Assembly: GCA_965226095.1 (NCBI GenBank)
Contig: OZ245336.1
Coordinates: forward strand, 1,054,001 to 1,118,000
DNA: 64,000 nt
DNA from: JANQSP01 sp965226095
Lineage (GTDB): Bacteria; Bdellovibrionota; Bdellovibrionia; Bdellovibrionales; UBA1609
Direction of reading: 5' to 3'
Shown here: positions 25,247-34,988 of the stretch, in pieces
Layout: each line of letters opens with the position of its first letter
Numbering within the stretch: position 1 is the stretch's first letter
Position numbers and translations under genes: made by a program
Notes under the pieces: generated by a model
Told to the model about the DNA's origin: nothing
The model's database searches: none
The model's input: the letters and a program-made list of their open reading frames with translations, nothing else

Positions 25247-27766
25247 ATGAAAATTTCTTTTAATTATCTTAATAAATACATAGATTTACATGATTTTCAT
25301 AATAAAATAGATGAACTATCTGAACTCTTATGCAAAGCCGGAATTGAAGTAGAAAGTTGGGAGGATATTTCTCAAAAATTTAAAAATTTATTAGTTGTGG
25401 AAGTGAAAAAAATTAAAAAACACCCTTCAGCAGATCGATTGAGACTTTGTGATGTCACTGATGGTTCTGAAAAATCCCGATCTATTGTATGTGGAGCTTC
25501 TAACTTTCAGGAAGGTGATAAAACCGTATTAGCTCTTCCGGGAGCAGTATTGCCTGGAGATATAAGTGTTCAGACTCAAAAAATCAGGGGAGAGTTAAGT
25601 CATGGAATGATGCTTTCATTTAGTGAACTGGGTTTTGCTCCTCAGAATACAGATGATGAAGGAATTATTGTTTTACCTAAAGAGAGCACCCCTGGGCAGA
25701 ATTTTGCAGAACTGGTCGGTTTAAAGGATATTATTTTTGAATTGGCCATTACGCCTAATAGATCTGATTGTTTAAGTCACTTTGGTGTCGCCAGAGAGCT
25801 TTCCTGTTTATTAAATCGTCCGATAAAAGAGTGTTTTACAAACAAACATTCAGGCACAGGGGATTCGGTTAAAGAAAAACTGGGCTTGAAAATAAAACAA
25901 CCGGACTTATGTTTTCGTTACACTGGACGGGCAGTTTATAATATTCAAATTCAACCTTCACCTCTGTGGCTTAAAACCGGTTTAGAGAATTTGGGGTTAA
26001 AATCCATTAATAATGTTGTGGATGCTACAAATTACTTAATGATTCAAACCGGACAACCCTTACATGCTTTCGATATGGATAAACTATCAGATAAAGTGTT
26101 AGTGGATTTTCCAAAAAAAGGAGAATTGTTTAAAACTCTGGATGATAATGAAATTCATCTGACTGGAAAAGAACTTTGCATCAAAGATGCAAAAAACACA
26201 ATAGCTTTGGCAGGTGTTATTGGTGGAGTGGACAGTGGTATTCATTCTGATACTAAAAATATTTTTTTAGAATCTGCTTGTTTTTCCCCTTCACATGTTC
26301 AATCTGTATCCAAACAATGGCAAATGGATACAGATGCCTCTTATCGCTTTAGCAGAGGGGTAGATCCGGAGATGACGGAAAAAGTATTACAGGAGGCATG
26401 TGTACTCATTCAGTCATTAGCTGGAGGAAAAGTTTCAAAAGATTACTATGATGAATACCTGCGTCCCACTCAAAGTAAAAGCATTTCTATCAGACAAACA
26501 GATTTAGAAAGGCGCTTAGGTGTACCTGTGGATTTTAAAAAGTTCAGTACATGGATGAAAAAACTAAATTGTAAACTAGAACCATTAAAACAAGAAAAGG
26601 CAACTAAGGTTATTCCACCTTCCTATCGATTTGATTTACATATTAAAGAGGATTTAATAGAGGAATTTGCCAGACTGGAAGGGTACGATCAACTCCCTGA
26701 AGCAGATCATTTAATTCCTTCTTTGTCAGTTGGCTCAAAGGACGTACAAAGTTATTGTAGAGAAAGCCAGATAGCTGGAATTTTAGTCCAAGAAGGGTTT
26801 TTTCAAAGTATCAATCATAGTTTTATTTCCAAAAAATTTTCCAATAGTTTTATAGAAAATTTTGTTAATTATTCAAACGATACACAGCTGCCAAATGATG
26901 ATTCAGAAACCATAAAGGATTCATTTTTTACCTATTTGGAGCATAGTAAAAAGTGTTGGAATCCTGTTTATATTAAAAATCCCTTAAGTTTAGAGTACGA
27001 CATGATGAGAGTAAGTATGGCACCCTCTTTATTTAAAAATGCAATTCATAATTTGAAACATGGTTCTCGTTATGGCCGATTGTTTGAACTGGGTTATGTG
27101 TTTTCCAAAGAGCAAAAATCTTATCAGGAGCACCCTCGTCTCGGTTTATTGGCTTGGGGACAAGAAGAAGAGCTTTGGTCCGGGACCAAAAAGCGCCTTT
27201 GTGTCTATGACTTGAAGACAGCAATATCCAGTTTGTTAGAACACTTGCTGATTGAAGATTATGAGTGGGACCAAGTATCTAAAAATGTACCTTCTTTTAT
27301 ACATCCAGGGCAGTTTATGCAGTTAAAAGTGCAGGATCAGGTTCAAGGCTATATAGGCACACTACACTCTTCATTATTACAAAAATATAAGATTCGAACT
27401 AATGTGGCCGTTGCTGAGTTAAATATAAAAAATCTTTTAAAACAAGAATCTAAGAAAAAATCTTTTAAAAATTTTTCCTATTTTCCACAAGTGGAAAGAG
27501 ATATCTCTTTACTTGTTCCTGAAGATTTTCCAGCTGGAAAACTGGTGCAGGATCTCAAACAAATGATTGGAGCTTTGTGTTATGATGTCAAACTATTTGA
27601 TGTTTATAGAATAGAGGATCAACCAAGAGACAGTAAAAATCGCTCTATCACTTTTCGCCTTTATTTACAGTCTCAAAATAAAACTCTAACAGAACAGGAT
27701 TTAACGGAGCTTCAACAAAGAATTATTACAGAACTAAGCGCTAAACGGCCAATTAAATTAAGATAA
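25247..27766 (+). CDS. pheT: Phenylalanine-tRNA ligase beta subunit
   Basis: An 839-residue PheT with the usual domains: EMAP-like tRNA-binding OB fold (about 40-150), the B3/4 editing domain (about 215-385), B5, a catalytic-like core, and the C-terminal FDX-ACB (about 745-839, 'FPQVERDISLLVPEDFPAGKL'-like). pheS precedes it by one base. pheST followed by ihfA and a merR-like gene is a widespread order in proteobacteria. Confidence 0.96.
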   Translation: MKISFNYLNKYIDLHDFHNKIDELSELLCKAGIEVESWEDISQKFKNLLVVEVKKIKKHPSADRLRLCDVTDGSEKSRSIVCGASNFQEGDKTVLALPGAVLPGDISVQTQKIRGELSHGMMLSFSELGFAPQNTDDEGIIVLPKESTPGQNFAELVGLKDIIFELAITPNRSDCLSHFGVARELSCLLNRPIKECFTNKHSGTGDSVKEKLGLKIKQPDLCFRYTGRAVYNIQIQPSPLWLKTGLENLGLKSINNVVDATNYLMIQTGQPLHAFDMDKLSDKVLVDFPKKGELFKTLDDNEIHLTGKELCIKDAKNTIALAGVIGGVDSGIHSDTKNIFLESACFSPSHVQSVSKQWQMDTDASYRFSRGVDPEMTEKVLQEACVLIQSLAGGKVSKDYYDEYLRPTQSKSISIRQTDLERRLGVPVDFKKFSTWMKKLNCKLEPLKQEKATKVIPPSYRFDLHIKEDLIEEFARLEGYDQLPEADHLIPSLSVGSKDVQSYCRESQIAGILVQEGFFQSINHSFISKKFSNSFIENFVNYSNDTQLPNDDSETIKDSFFTYLEHSKKCWNPVYIKNPLSLEYDMMRVSMAPSLFKNAIHNLKHGSRYGRLFELGYVFSKEQKSYQEHPRLGLLAWGQEEELWSGTKKRLCVYDLKTAISSLLEHLLIEDYEWDQVSKNVPSFIHPGQFMQLKVQDQVQGYIGTLHSSLLQKYKIRTNVAVAELNIKNLLKQESKKKSFKNFSYFPQVERDISLLVPEDFPAGKLVQDLKQMIGALCYDVKLFDVYRIEDQPRDSKNRSITFRLYLQSQNKTLTEQDLTELQQRIITELSAKRPIKLR

Positions 27767-27859
27767 ACAAGGAAGTTAATAAAATAAGTTGTTTAAATAA
27801 AAAGGATTATTGACTTTAAAACATAGGAAAACTTACACTCTTTTTCAGGTGGAGTAAAA

Positions 27860-28168
27860 ATGTCGTATCAAAAAAGTAAAACTCTGACGAAAGCTGATAT
27901 TTATACAGATCTATATAACAAAATTGGTTATTCCCAAAAATATTCTGCTAACCTTGTTAATTCTGTGTTTGATGTTATTTCGGATAAATTATGTAACAAC
28001 CATCATGTTCGATTGTCCGGATTTGGTAATTTCTTGTTACGAGACAAGCAACCCCGTATAGGACGTGATCCAAAAACAGGTCATCAAATTACTATTAAGG
28101 CCAGAAAAGTAGTGGTGTTTCATTCCAGTCCGATTTTAAAGGAAAAGGTTAAAAAGAGAAGGGGATAA
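27860..28168 (+). CDS. ihfA: Integration host factor alpha subunit-like protein
   Basis: A 102-residue HU/IHF family protein. 'LTKADIYTDLYNKIGYSQKYSANLVNSVFDVI' gives the helical base and 'VRLSGFGNFLLRDKQPRIGRDPKTG' the arm. The alpha-type ending 'KVVVFHSSPILKEKVKKR' and the position right after pheST, as in E. coli, support IHF-alpha. GGTGGAG lies upstream of the ATG. The protein at 937 is a candidate partner subunit. Confidence 0.92.
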   Translation: MSYQKSKTLTKADIYTDLYNKIGYSQKYSANLVNSVFDVISDKLCNNHHVRLSGFGNFLLRDKQPRIGRDPKTGHQITIKARKVVVFHSSPILKEKVKKRRG

Positions 28169-28173
28169 AAGTA

Positions 28174-28599
28174 ATGGGTATGGAGATAGATTTTATAGAA
28201 ACACCAGAAATACAAATTGGTCATCTGGATCCAATACTCAAAGAAGAAATAGGTAAAATTCCGGATAGAATTTCATTTAAAATTGGTGAAGTGGCGTCCT
28301 TATTACAAATAAAATCTCACGTTTTGAGATATTGGGAAATGGAATTTGATCTTCTTCGTCCAAAAAAAATGTCTAATGGACAAAGGCTTTATTTTAAAAA
28401 AGATGTGGAAACAGCTTTATTGATAAAAAAGCTTTTATATACAGATGGTTTTTCTGTGAAAGGCGCTAAACAAGCTTTAAGAGTTCTTAAAAAAGAAAAC
28501 CGAATATATAAGAAACAGAATGTTCAAGAGGGTAAGTTATCCAAAAAATTAGATCTTATTTTAGAAAAAATTAGTGATATTCGTGAAACAATAAAATAA
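28174..28599 (+). CDS. MerR family transcriptional regulator
   Basis: A 141-residue regulator with a winged-helix MerR DNA-binding domain at about residues 31-105 ('FKIGEVASLLQIKSHVLRYWEMEFDLLRPKKMSNGQRLYFKKD' in part). The C-terminal part is short and helical, with no cysteines for metal binding. This matches the small MerR protein found just downstream of pheST-ihfA in many deltaproteobacteria, whose role is not known. It starts 5 bp after ihfA and converges on the VKOR-DsbA gene with a 3-bp gap. Confidence 0.87.
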   Translation: MGMEIDFIETPEIQIGHLDPILKEEIGKIPDRISFKIGEVASLLQIKSHVLRYWEMEFDLLRPKKMSNGQRLYFKKDVETALLIKKLLYTDGFSVKGAKQALRVLKKENRIYKKQNVQEGKLSKKLDLILEKISDIRETIK

Positions 28600-28602
28600 A
28601 AG

Positions 28603-29778
28603 TTAAAGACTTTGTTGTTTTTTTCTCAGGTATTTTTGAATAGCCTGGACAGTTTTAATAAAATATCTTTGTGGTACTTTCTTACCATTGATCAGTACAG
28701 TGGGTGTTCCTGTAATATTCATGTGTTTACCGGCTTGAAGTTGTTCCTCTTGTATATTCATAGCAGCTGTGGATTGTATACAATTTTTCCACTCAAGCCA
28801 TTGAATGGGTAAATGTAAGCTGATTTGTTTAAGTGTTTCAATCGCTTTATCCTGATCAGATAAAGGTATAAATTTCTTTTGATTGTCAAATACCAAATGA
28901 TGCATATTCCAACCCTGTTGTTGTCGTTCCGAACAATACACTCCTCTTGTTAAAGCACAAGATACTCCATTACCTTGGCATTGATCTAATGGAAAGGAGT
29001 AGTATTCCACGTATATATTAGGTTGAGATGATTTTAAAAGTTTTAATGTATAATAACTATTTTTACAGTGAGGACATAAAAAATCTGCAAATTCAGTCAC
29101 TCTGATAGAATTGTTGGTTTCAGTTTTTTTACCATACTTTAATAGCGGAGTTTTCGATGTATTTTTTATGGGAGCAGATAACCAATCCAAAAAATTAACA
29201 TGGACCACTTGTTTGGAAGATGCAGTATTGCTTAAATTAATAAATATCAAGTGAGATAAAATTCCAGTGATTACCCAGGCTAGCAAGAGACCCGATAAAA
29301 AACGGAAGTTTAATGTTTTGATAGCAGAAAGTAGAAACTTTTTTTTAAAAGCTGGCCACATAGAGATCATAATTACAAAAGAAAGTAAATATAAAATCAG
29401 ACAGAAAGGACAAAATACCTTGAGAAATAATCCTGACAGAAGTATCATCACCAAAGAGGCCAAGACAGATAAACCTGACAATCCAAGAAGAGCCAGTATA
29501 ATACGAGGGGCTTGTTCCACTAAGCCGCTTATCAGGGTAAAGGTCAACAAAGCAATAATGAAGTTTGTGGCAAAACCCATATCTGATAAATGAAGTCCGG
29601 CAAACTGAGAATAGTCAGAAGCCAAAGCAACATCACAATTCAAACGATCATTGATATGGCAAATGGAAGATTCATTGATTTGCCCGGCAGAAATAGATTG
29701 AGCTCTGGAGCTAAGGTATAAATGAATACCAGATGATATAATAGAGCAAATAAGTATGATAAAAAAATTTTTGTTCAT
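28603..29778 (-). CDS. VKOR-DsbA fusion, disulfide-forming membrane protein
   Basis: A 391-residue fusion. The N-terminal half is a vitamin K epoxide reductase-type four- or five-helix membrane domain with the loop cysteines C40 and C48 and the redox pair CPFC (123-126). After a further helix (about 163-182) comes a periplasmic DsbA-like thioredoxin domain with CPHC at 235-238 and the cis-proline 'TGTPTVLINGK'. Such proteins oxidise cysteines of exported proteins and pass electrons to quinone, replacing DsbA plus DsbB. This fits the many cysteine-rich secreted proteins encoded in the window. Confidence 0.9.
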   Translation of the reverse strand: MNKNFFIILICSIISSGIHLYLSSRAQSISAGQINESSICHINDRLNCDVALASDYSQFAGLHLSDMGFATNFIIALLTFTLISGLVEQAPRIILALLGLSGLSVLASLVMILLSGLFLKVFCPFCLILYLLSFVIMISMWPAFKKKFLLSAIKTLNFRFLSGLLLAWVITGILSHLIFINLSNTASSKQVVHVNFLDWLSAPIKNTSKTPLLKYGKKTETNNSIRVTEFADFLCPHCKNSYYTLKLLKSSQPNIYVEYYSFPLDQCQGNGVSCALTRGVYCSERQQQGWNMHHLVFDNQKKFIPLSDQDKAIETLKQISLHLPIQWLEWKNCIQSTAAMNIQEEQLQAGKHMNITGTPTVLINGKKVPQRYFIKTVQAIQKYLRKKQQSL

Positions 29779-29957
29779 TATTTAAATAGGTAAGATATAA
29801 GTTTTTAATGTATTGTATAGGTGTTTATTCAGTGTTTTTCAAGGGTTTTTATATAAGTTTTCCATATTAGAGTTTGTTTGCTACTGGTCTTTTTTCTGTT
29901 TTTTTTGTAAAGTAGGCAAAGTTTGTCGAAAATATATAGAATTATCAGAGGTATAAA

Positions 29958-31010
29958 GTGGTTTTTAGGGAAATAGAAAGGTATGGTCAGCATGAACAAG
30001 TTGTGTTCTTTCACGATCCAACAGTTCATCTAAAGTGTATTATCGCAATCCATAATACGAATTTAGGTCCTGCTTTAGGTGGTTGTCGTATGTGGCCTTA
30101 TGCTTCTGAAGAGGAAGCATTAAAAGATGTGTTGAAATTATCCAGAGGAATGACTTACAAAGCTGCTGTATCTAATTTGGCTCTTGGTGGGGGGAAAGCG
30201 GTTATTATTGCTGATCCAAAACAAAAAAATCAAGAGCTTTTTAATACTTTTGGTCGTTTTGTTGAATCTTTAAACGGTCGATACATTACCGCAGAAGATG
30301 TAGGAACCAGTGTGGAGGATATGAAGTACATTAGAGAGAAAACTTCGTTTGTTGCCGGTTTGCCTCCGGATCTTGGAGGCGCTGGAGATCCCAGTCCATA
30401 TACCGCTAAAAGTACATTAATCGGTATGAAAGCCGCTGTAGCCCATAAGTTTAAAAACAAGTCTCTTAAAGGATTGCATGTGGCTATTCAGGGCATGGGT
30501 AATGTAGGTCTGTACTTGGCACAGTATCTTTTGGAAGAAGAGTGTAAACTAACCATTTGTGATTGTTTCGAACAAAAAACTACTACATTTAAAGAGAAAT
30601 ATCCTGAAGTACAGGTTGTGCATCACGATAAAATTTATGAAACTAAATGTGATATTTTCGCACCTTGTGCCTTAGGATCTATATTAACTCCGCTGACTGT
30701 ATCCCATTTAAATTGTTCTATTATTGCCGGTGCGGCCAATAATCAATTAGATACAATAAAGACAGAAGATATAATCAGGCAAAAGGGTATTCTATATGTT
30801 CCGGATTTTGTTGTTAATGCAGGTGGATTAATTCATGTTTTTGTGGAATCTGCTTCTAAAGGTGATTATAAGGAAGAAGAAACTTTAAGAAGAATTGACA
30901 AGGTTTATGACACTTTAGTAGAAATTTTTTGTATGGCAGATGCCAGTAAAAACAATAACACTACTGACATAGCTATTCAAATGGCGGAACAAAAAATTTT
31001 ACAAAAATGA
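29958..31010 (+). CDS. Leucine dehydrogenase (Glu/Leu/Phe/Val dehydrogenase family)
   Basis: Reversibly deaminates branched-chain amino acids with NAD (350 residues, GTG start with AGAGG upstream). The glycine-rich 'LGPALGGCRMWPY' and the catalytic-lysine segments 'MTYKAAVSNLALGGGKAVI' are clear, followed by 'AEDVGTSVEDM' and a Rossmann motif 'GMGNVGLYLA'. The length and the 'GGCRMWPYASEEEALKDVL' segment fit leucine rather than glutamate dehydrogenases, which are over 400 residues. It lies near other amino-acid and acyl-CoA catabolism genes. Confidence 0.9.
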   Translation: MVFREIERYGQHEQVVFFHDPTVHLKCIIAIHNTNLGPALGGCRMWPYASEEEALKDVLKLSRGMTYKAAVSNLALGGGKAVIIADPKQKNQELFNTFGRFVESLNGRYITAEDVGTSVEDMKYIREKTSFVAGLPPDLGGAGDPSPYTAKSTLIGMKAAVAHKFKNKSLKGLHVAIQGMGNVGLYLAQYLLEEECKLTICDCFEQKTTTFKEKYPEVQVVHHDKIYETKCDIFAPCALGSILTPLTVSHLNCSIIAGAANNQLDTIKTEDIIRQKGILYVPDFVVNAGGLIHVFVESASKGDYKEEETLRRIDKVYDTLVEIFCMADASKNNNTTDIAIQMAEQKILQK

Positions 31011-31047
31011 TTTAATAACTAATAACCCAGTTGGAAAGGATAGTACA

Positions 31048-31863
31048 TTGTCCAGAAAGCACTCTACTAATTTAGTGGAAAAAGATCCTTTACACATATT
31101 TATACAAAAAGCCACTCGATGGTTACAAGCTTACTTTCAGTATATTTTAGTTGTTTTATGCATCGCCTTTTTTGCCGGTGTTGGGTTTTTAGCCTATGAA
31201 TATTTACAAAAACAAAAAAATCAAAAAGCTGAAAATGAACTCTATACTATCAAAAAAACTTTAATAGATTTAGAAAAAAAATCTGGTGGCAATGTATTTT
31301 CAGATGCCGATAATACTTTTTTTAAAAAAACAGTAAAATCAAAATACAGTGCTGAAATAAAAAACACTATTCAAAAGTATCAAGAGCTTATTAAAAAATG
31401 GCAGGGAACTTCAGCCGGAATTTTATCAGCAATAGAACTTGCTCATTTTTTATACCAGTATGAAAAATCGACGCAAGCAGTGAAACTCCTCAAGTCTACA
31501 CTAAGCTCTTATAAAAAAGATAACCTTATTCGTTTACTTTCCTCCTATCAACTTGGTTTGTATCTCATGGATCAAAAGGACTACAATCTGGCACTGCCTT
31601 ATTTTGATTTTGTTATACAAAGTGAAAAAGGTAAATGGCTTCGACCGGAAGCTTTACTAAAAAAAGCTCTCATTTATGAAAAACAAAATAAAATAACAGA
31701 AGCGAAAAATATTTATAGAATTGTACAAACCGACTATGCAGACAGCCAAACCAGCCAACTAGCCACTCAATATTTAAATCTGATGACAGTGGAACTTAAA
31801 TTAAAAAAATTAGAAAATCAAAAAAATGAAGCATCAAAATCTGTTACGAAGGAAGGGAAGTAG
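31048..31863 (+). CDS. YfgM-like membrane-anchored TPR protein
   Basis: A 271-residue protein with a TTG start (GGAAAGGA upstream), a single membrane helix at about residues 33-53 ('YILVVLCIAFFAGVGFLAYEYL'-like) and a periplasmic part of TPR-like repeats. The layout matches YfgM, an inner-membrane partner of the Sec translocon and periplasmic chaperones. As in E. coli, it directly precedes a bamB-like gene (2-bp gap), which strengthens the assignment although sequence conservation is modest. Confidence 0.75.
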   Translation: MSRKHSTNLVEKDPLHIFIQKATRWLQAYFQYILVVLCIAFFAGVGFLAYEYLQKQKNQKAENELYTIKKTLIDLEKKSGGNVFSDADNTFFKKTVKSKYSAEIKNTIQKYQELIKKWQGTSAGILSAIELAHFLYQYEKSTQAVKLLKSTLSSYKKDNLIRLLSSYQLGLYLMDQKDYNLALPYFDFVIQSEKGKWLRPEALLKKALIYEKQNKITEAKNIYRIVQTDYADSQTSQLATQYLNLMTVELKLKKLENQKNEASKSVTKEGK

Positions 31864-31865
31864 AA

Positions 31866-32999
31866 GTGAATCTTTATCTTAAACTAAAGTTTTTAATACA
31901 AAGAGGTTGTTTATATTTGTGTATATTATTTATATGCATCTCTTGTAAAAATTTATCTTCCAGTAATAAAGACAATAAATTATTTCAAAAAATATGGGTT
32001 AAAGAAACAATACAGGAATCTTTTAAATATCCTTCTCGTTTACAATCTGTCTCTCCAACTTTAGCTGGAAGTTTATTGGTTCAAGGTAATAAATCCACGG
32101 GTCTTTATGCTTACACAACTAAAAATGGAAAACAAAAATGGTTTTTTCCCATTAAAAATGGAGTGGCAGGAGGAATTTTTCTAACCGCTAATCGAGTTTT
32201 TTTTAGTGGGGCAGATGGTTTTTTTTACAGTTTGAATTTACAGACCGCCCAAATAATATGGAAGTACTATACAGGAATTGTTAACAGCTCTGCGCCGGTT
32301 CTACATAAAGGTATCATATACTTTTCAAGCCCCCATCGTCTGTATGCTTTATCCGCTCATAATGGGAAGAATCTTTGGACTTATGGAGTTACCATTGAAG
32401 ATAAAGCTTTTATTGTAGAAGGAGTGACTGCTCCACTGGTAACAAATAACAAAGTGTATTTTAAACCGGCCAATAATTCAATTGTAGCTTTAAATTTAAA
32501 AGGAAAATTACAATGGCAAAAAAAACTCTCTTCTCATTCTAAATTGGCTTTCGCAGGTTCCGCTCCAGTTTTAAGTACAACTTGTCTTTATACAGCTCAT
32601 TTTGAATCCGGTTTATTTTGTTTGAATAAAAGAAATGGAAAGGTGATATGGAAAAATTCCATTCCTTCTCATGGAGATATTCTACTCTCGGGCTCTTTTT
32701 TATTTTATCCAACCAAGGATGGAAGAATATTGGCACTTCACCAAAAATCCGGAAAAATTATATGGACTCACAAAGTACCAAAACCTGTTTCCACTTCATT
32801 AGTCATGTATAAAGATACTTTAATCTATGGAGAATATCATGGCGATTTAAGGTTTTTATCCAAACAAACCGGCAGGGAAGTGGGGCACTTTGCTTTTGGT
32901 TCTGGAATGTCAGCAGTACCAGTGGTGTCTTCCACTCGTTCGGAACTATATTTTCTCTCCAATTTTGGTTGGCTGTATAAACTCAAGCTTTTTCTTTAA
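31866..32999 (+). CDS. bamB: BamB-like outer-membrane assembly lipoprotein (PQQ-type beta-propeller)
   Basis: A 377-residue protein (GTG start). A lipoprotein signal ends in 'ICISC', and the mature part has repeated PQQ-propeller motifs such as 'GLYAYTTKNGKQKWFF', 'FYSLNLQTAQIIWKYYTG', 'LYALSAHNGKNLWTYG' and 'GLFCLNKRNGKVIWKN'. BamB helps the BAM complex insert outer-membrane proteins. The preceding yfgM-like gene is in the same relationship as in E. coli. An alternative is another periplasmic PQQ-binding-like propeller, but the context favours BamB. Confidence 0.83.
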   Translation: MNLYLKLKFLIQRGCLYLCILFICISCKNLSSSNKDNKLFQKIWVKETIQESFKYPSRLQSVSPTLAGSLLVQGNKSTGLYAYTTKNGKQKWFFPIKNGVAGGIFLTANRVFFSGADGFFYSLNLQTAQIIWKYYTGIVNSSAPVLHKGIIYFSSPHRLYALSAHNGKNLWTYGVTIEDKAFIVEGVTAPLVTNNKVYFKPANNSIVALNLKGKLQWQKKLSSHSKLAFAGSAPVLSTTCLYTAHFESGLFCLNKRNGKVIWKNSIPSHGDILLSGSFLFYPTKDGRILALHQKSGKIIWTHKVPKPVSTSLVMYKDTLIYGEYHGDLRFLSKQTGREVGHFAFGSGMSAVPVVSSTRSELYFLSNFGWLYKLKLFL

Positions 33000-33015
33000 G
33001 TAAGGAGCTTTAAAG

Positions 33016-34209
33016 ATGAATGTTTATATTCTATCAGCTAAGAGAACACCCATTGGCTCTTTTATGGGAGGACTTTCTTCTATACCAGCTCCACGATTGG
33101 CTGTTCCAGTTATTAAAGCCTTAGTTACTTCAGGTTCTCAACAAGATGAAGTAAAATCAGTATCTGTTGAAGATGTACAGGAATGTATTATGGGACAGGT
33201 ATTAACTGCCGGGAGTGGTCAGGCACCCGCACGTCAATCCGCGCTTTATGCAGGTTTAAAGGTATCCACTCAATGTATGACAATTAACAAAGTTTGTGGT
33301 TCCGGTTTAAAAGCTATTATGTTGGCTCAGGATTCTATTCTTTGCGGACGTCATGATGTCGTAGTGGCTGGAGGGCAGGAGAATATGAGTTTAAGTCCAT
33401 ATATCGTTCCCCATATGAGGACTGGTTTTAAACTGGGTTCCTTTGAACTGGAAGATAGTCTTATCAAAGATGGTTTATGGGATCCCTATAATAATTTTCA
33501 TATGGGGAATGCTGGAGAAATTTGCGCAAAAGAATATAAGATCAGACGGGAAGAGCAGGATAACTTTGCTATTAACAGTTATAAAAAAGCCAAAAAAGCT
33601 CAAGAACATAATTATTTTGAAGAAGAGATTGTTCCAGTAAAAGTAGAAAAAGATAAAGAGCAGTATACTGTATTAAAAGATGAAGAACCCGATCGAGTGA
33701 TCTATGAAAAAATTCAAAAACTTAAACCTGCCTTTAAAAAGGAAGGTAGTATTACTGCCGCCAATGCCAGTAAAATTAATGATGGAGCAAGTGCCTGCAC
33801 AGTAGTTTCAGAAAACTATATAAAATCTGAAAAGAAAAAACCTTTGGCTCAAATCATTGCCAGTGGAGCCTTTGCACAACAACCGGAATTTTTTACTATT
33901 GCACCGGTTTCAGCTATTAAAAATTGTTTAAAAAACGCTGGTTTGAAAATAACAGATATTGATTTATTTGAAATTAATGAAGCTTTTTCTGTAGTGGCTT
34001 TGGCTGTTGCCAAAGAACTATCTATTCCCATGGAGAAACTCAATGTGCATGGTGGAGCCGTGGCTTTAGGTCATCCACTTGGAGCTAGTGGTGCTCGTAT
34101 TCTCACTACTCTGATACATGCCTTACATAAATATAATAAAAGATATGGAATGGTCGGGATCTGCCTAGGAGGAGGGGAAGCTTTAGCCTTATTGGTGGAG
34201 AAGTGTTAA
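33016..34209 (+). CDS. Acetyl-CoA acetyltransferase (thiolase)
   Basis: A 397-residue thiolase. The acyl-binding cysteine is C94 ('NKVCGSGLKAIM'). The C-terminal 'GGAVALGHPLGASGARI' and 'CLGGGEALALL' supply the catalytic His and second Cys. Its length and the following CoA-transferase genes suggest a biosynthetic/degradative acetoacetyl-CoA thiolase acting in ketone-body or fatty-acid use, and it could also feed mevalonate synthesis. AAGGAG precedes the ATG. Confidence 0.93.
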   Translation: MNVYILSAKRTPIGSFMGGLSSIPAPRLAVPVIKALVTSGSQQDEVKSVSVEDVQECIMGQVLTAGSGQAPARQSALYAGLKVSTQCMTINKVCGSGLKAIMLAQDSILCGRHDVVVAGGQENMSLSPYIVPHMRTGFKLGSFELEDSLIKDGLWDPYNNFHMGNAGEICAKEYKIRREEQDNFAINSYKKAKKAQEHNYFEEEIVPVKVEKDKEQYTVLKDEEPDRVIYEKIQKLKPAFKKEGSITAANASKINDGASACTVVSENYIKSEKKKPLAQIIASGAFAQQPEFFTIAPVSAIKNCLKNAGLKITDIDLFEINEAFSVVALAVAKELSIPMEKLNVHGGAVALGHPLGASGARILTTLIHALHKYNKRYGMVGICLGGGEALALLVEKC

Positions 34210-34225
34210 ATGATAGAGGAATGAT

Positions 34226-34924
34226 ATGAATAAAGTGTTTAAAGATGCAGAAGCGGCAATTTTTGATTTAGAAGATTCAGCTGTTTTATTAGCAGGTGGT
34301 TTTGGGTTATGTGGAATTCCCGAAAATCTTATTTTTGCAATTAAAAGAAAAGGAATTAAAAACTTAACTTGTGTATCTAATAATGCGGGTGTGGATGATT
34401 TTGGCTTAGGACTTTTATTACAAACCAAACAGATAAAAAAAATGGTAGCCAGTTATGTTGGTGAAAATAGTTTATTTGAAAAACAATTTTTAGAAAAAAC
34501 TTTAGAAGTAGAACTTGTTCCTCAGGGCACTTTGGCGGAAAGAATACGTGCCGGTGGAGCAGGTATTCCAGCCTTTTATACACCAACAGGAGTGGGGACA
34601 AAGGTAGCCGAAGGAAAAAAAGCGGACAGTTTTAATGGTAAAAAATATCTGTTGGAAGAGGCACTCATTGGAGATTTCGCCTTAGTAAAAGCCTGGAAAG
34701 GAGATAAGGCTGGTAATTTAATTTACAGGCATACCGCTCAAAATTTTAATTCTGTTATGGCCACGGCTGGAAAAATCACTATTGCAGAAGTGGAAATTCT
34801 AGTGGAAGCTGGAGAACTAGAGCCTAATACTATTCATACCCCAGGCCTTTATGTGCAACGAATATTTCAAGGAAAAAACTATGAGAAAAGAATTGAACAA
34901 AGAACTATTAGAGAGAGAAAATAG
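34226..34924 (+). CDS. 3-oxoacid CoA-transferase, subunit A
   Basis: A 232-residue CoA-transferase family I alpha subunit. 'GGFGLCGIPENLI', 'SNNAGVDDFGLGLLL', 'GTLAERIRAGGAGIPAFYTPTGVGT' are diagnostic. With subunit B it transfers CoA between succinyl-CoA and acetoacetate. It starts 16 bp after the thiolase gene, giving a thiolase-CoA-transferase operon for acetoacetate use or formation. Confidence 0.92.
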   Translation: MNKVFKDAEAAIFDLEDSAVLLAGGFGLCGIPENLIFAIKRKGIKNLTCVSNNAGVDDFGLGLLLQTKQIKKMVASYVGENSLFEKQFLEKTLEVELVPQGTLAERIRAGGAGIPAFYTPTGVGTKVAEGKKADSFNGKKYLLEEALIGDFALVKAWKGDKAGNLIYRHTAQNFNSVMATAGKITIAEVEILVEAGELEPNTIHTPGLYVQRIFQGKNYEKRIEQRTIRERK

Positions 34925-34988
34925 GAAATGCAATTTATTTAGAAATAGCTTTAATAAAATTTGATAAATATATAAGGATATTAAATAA

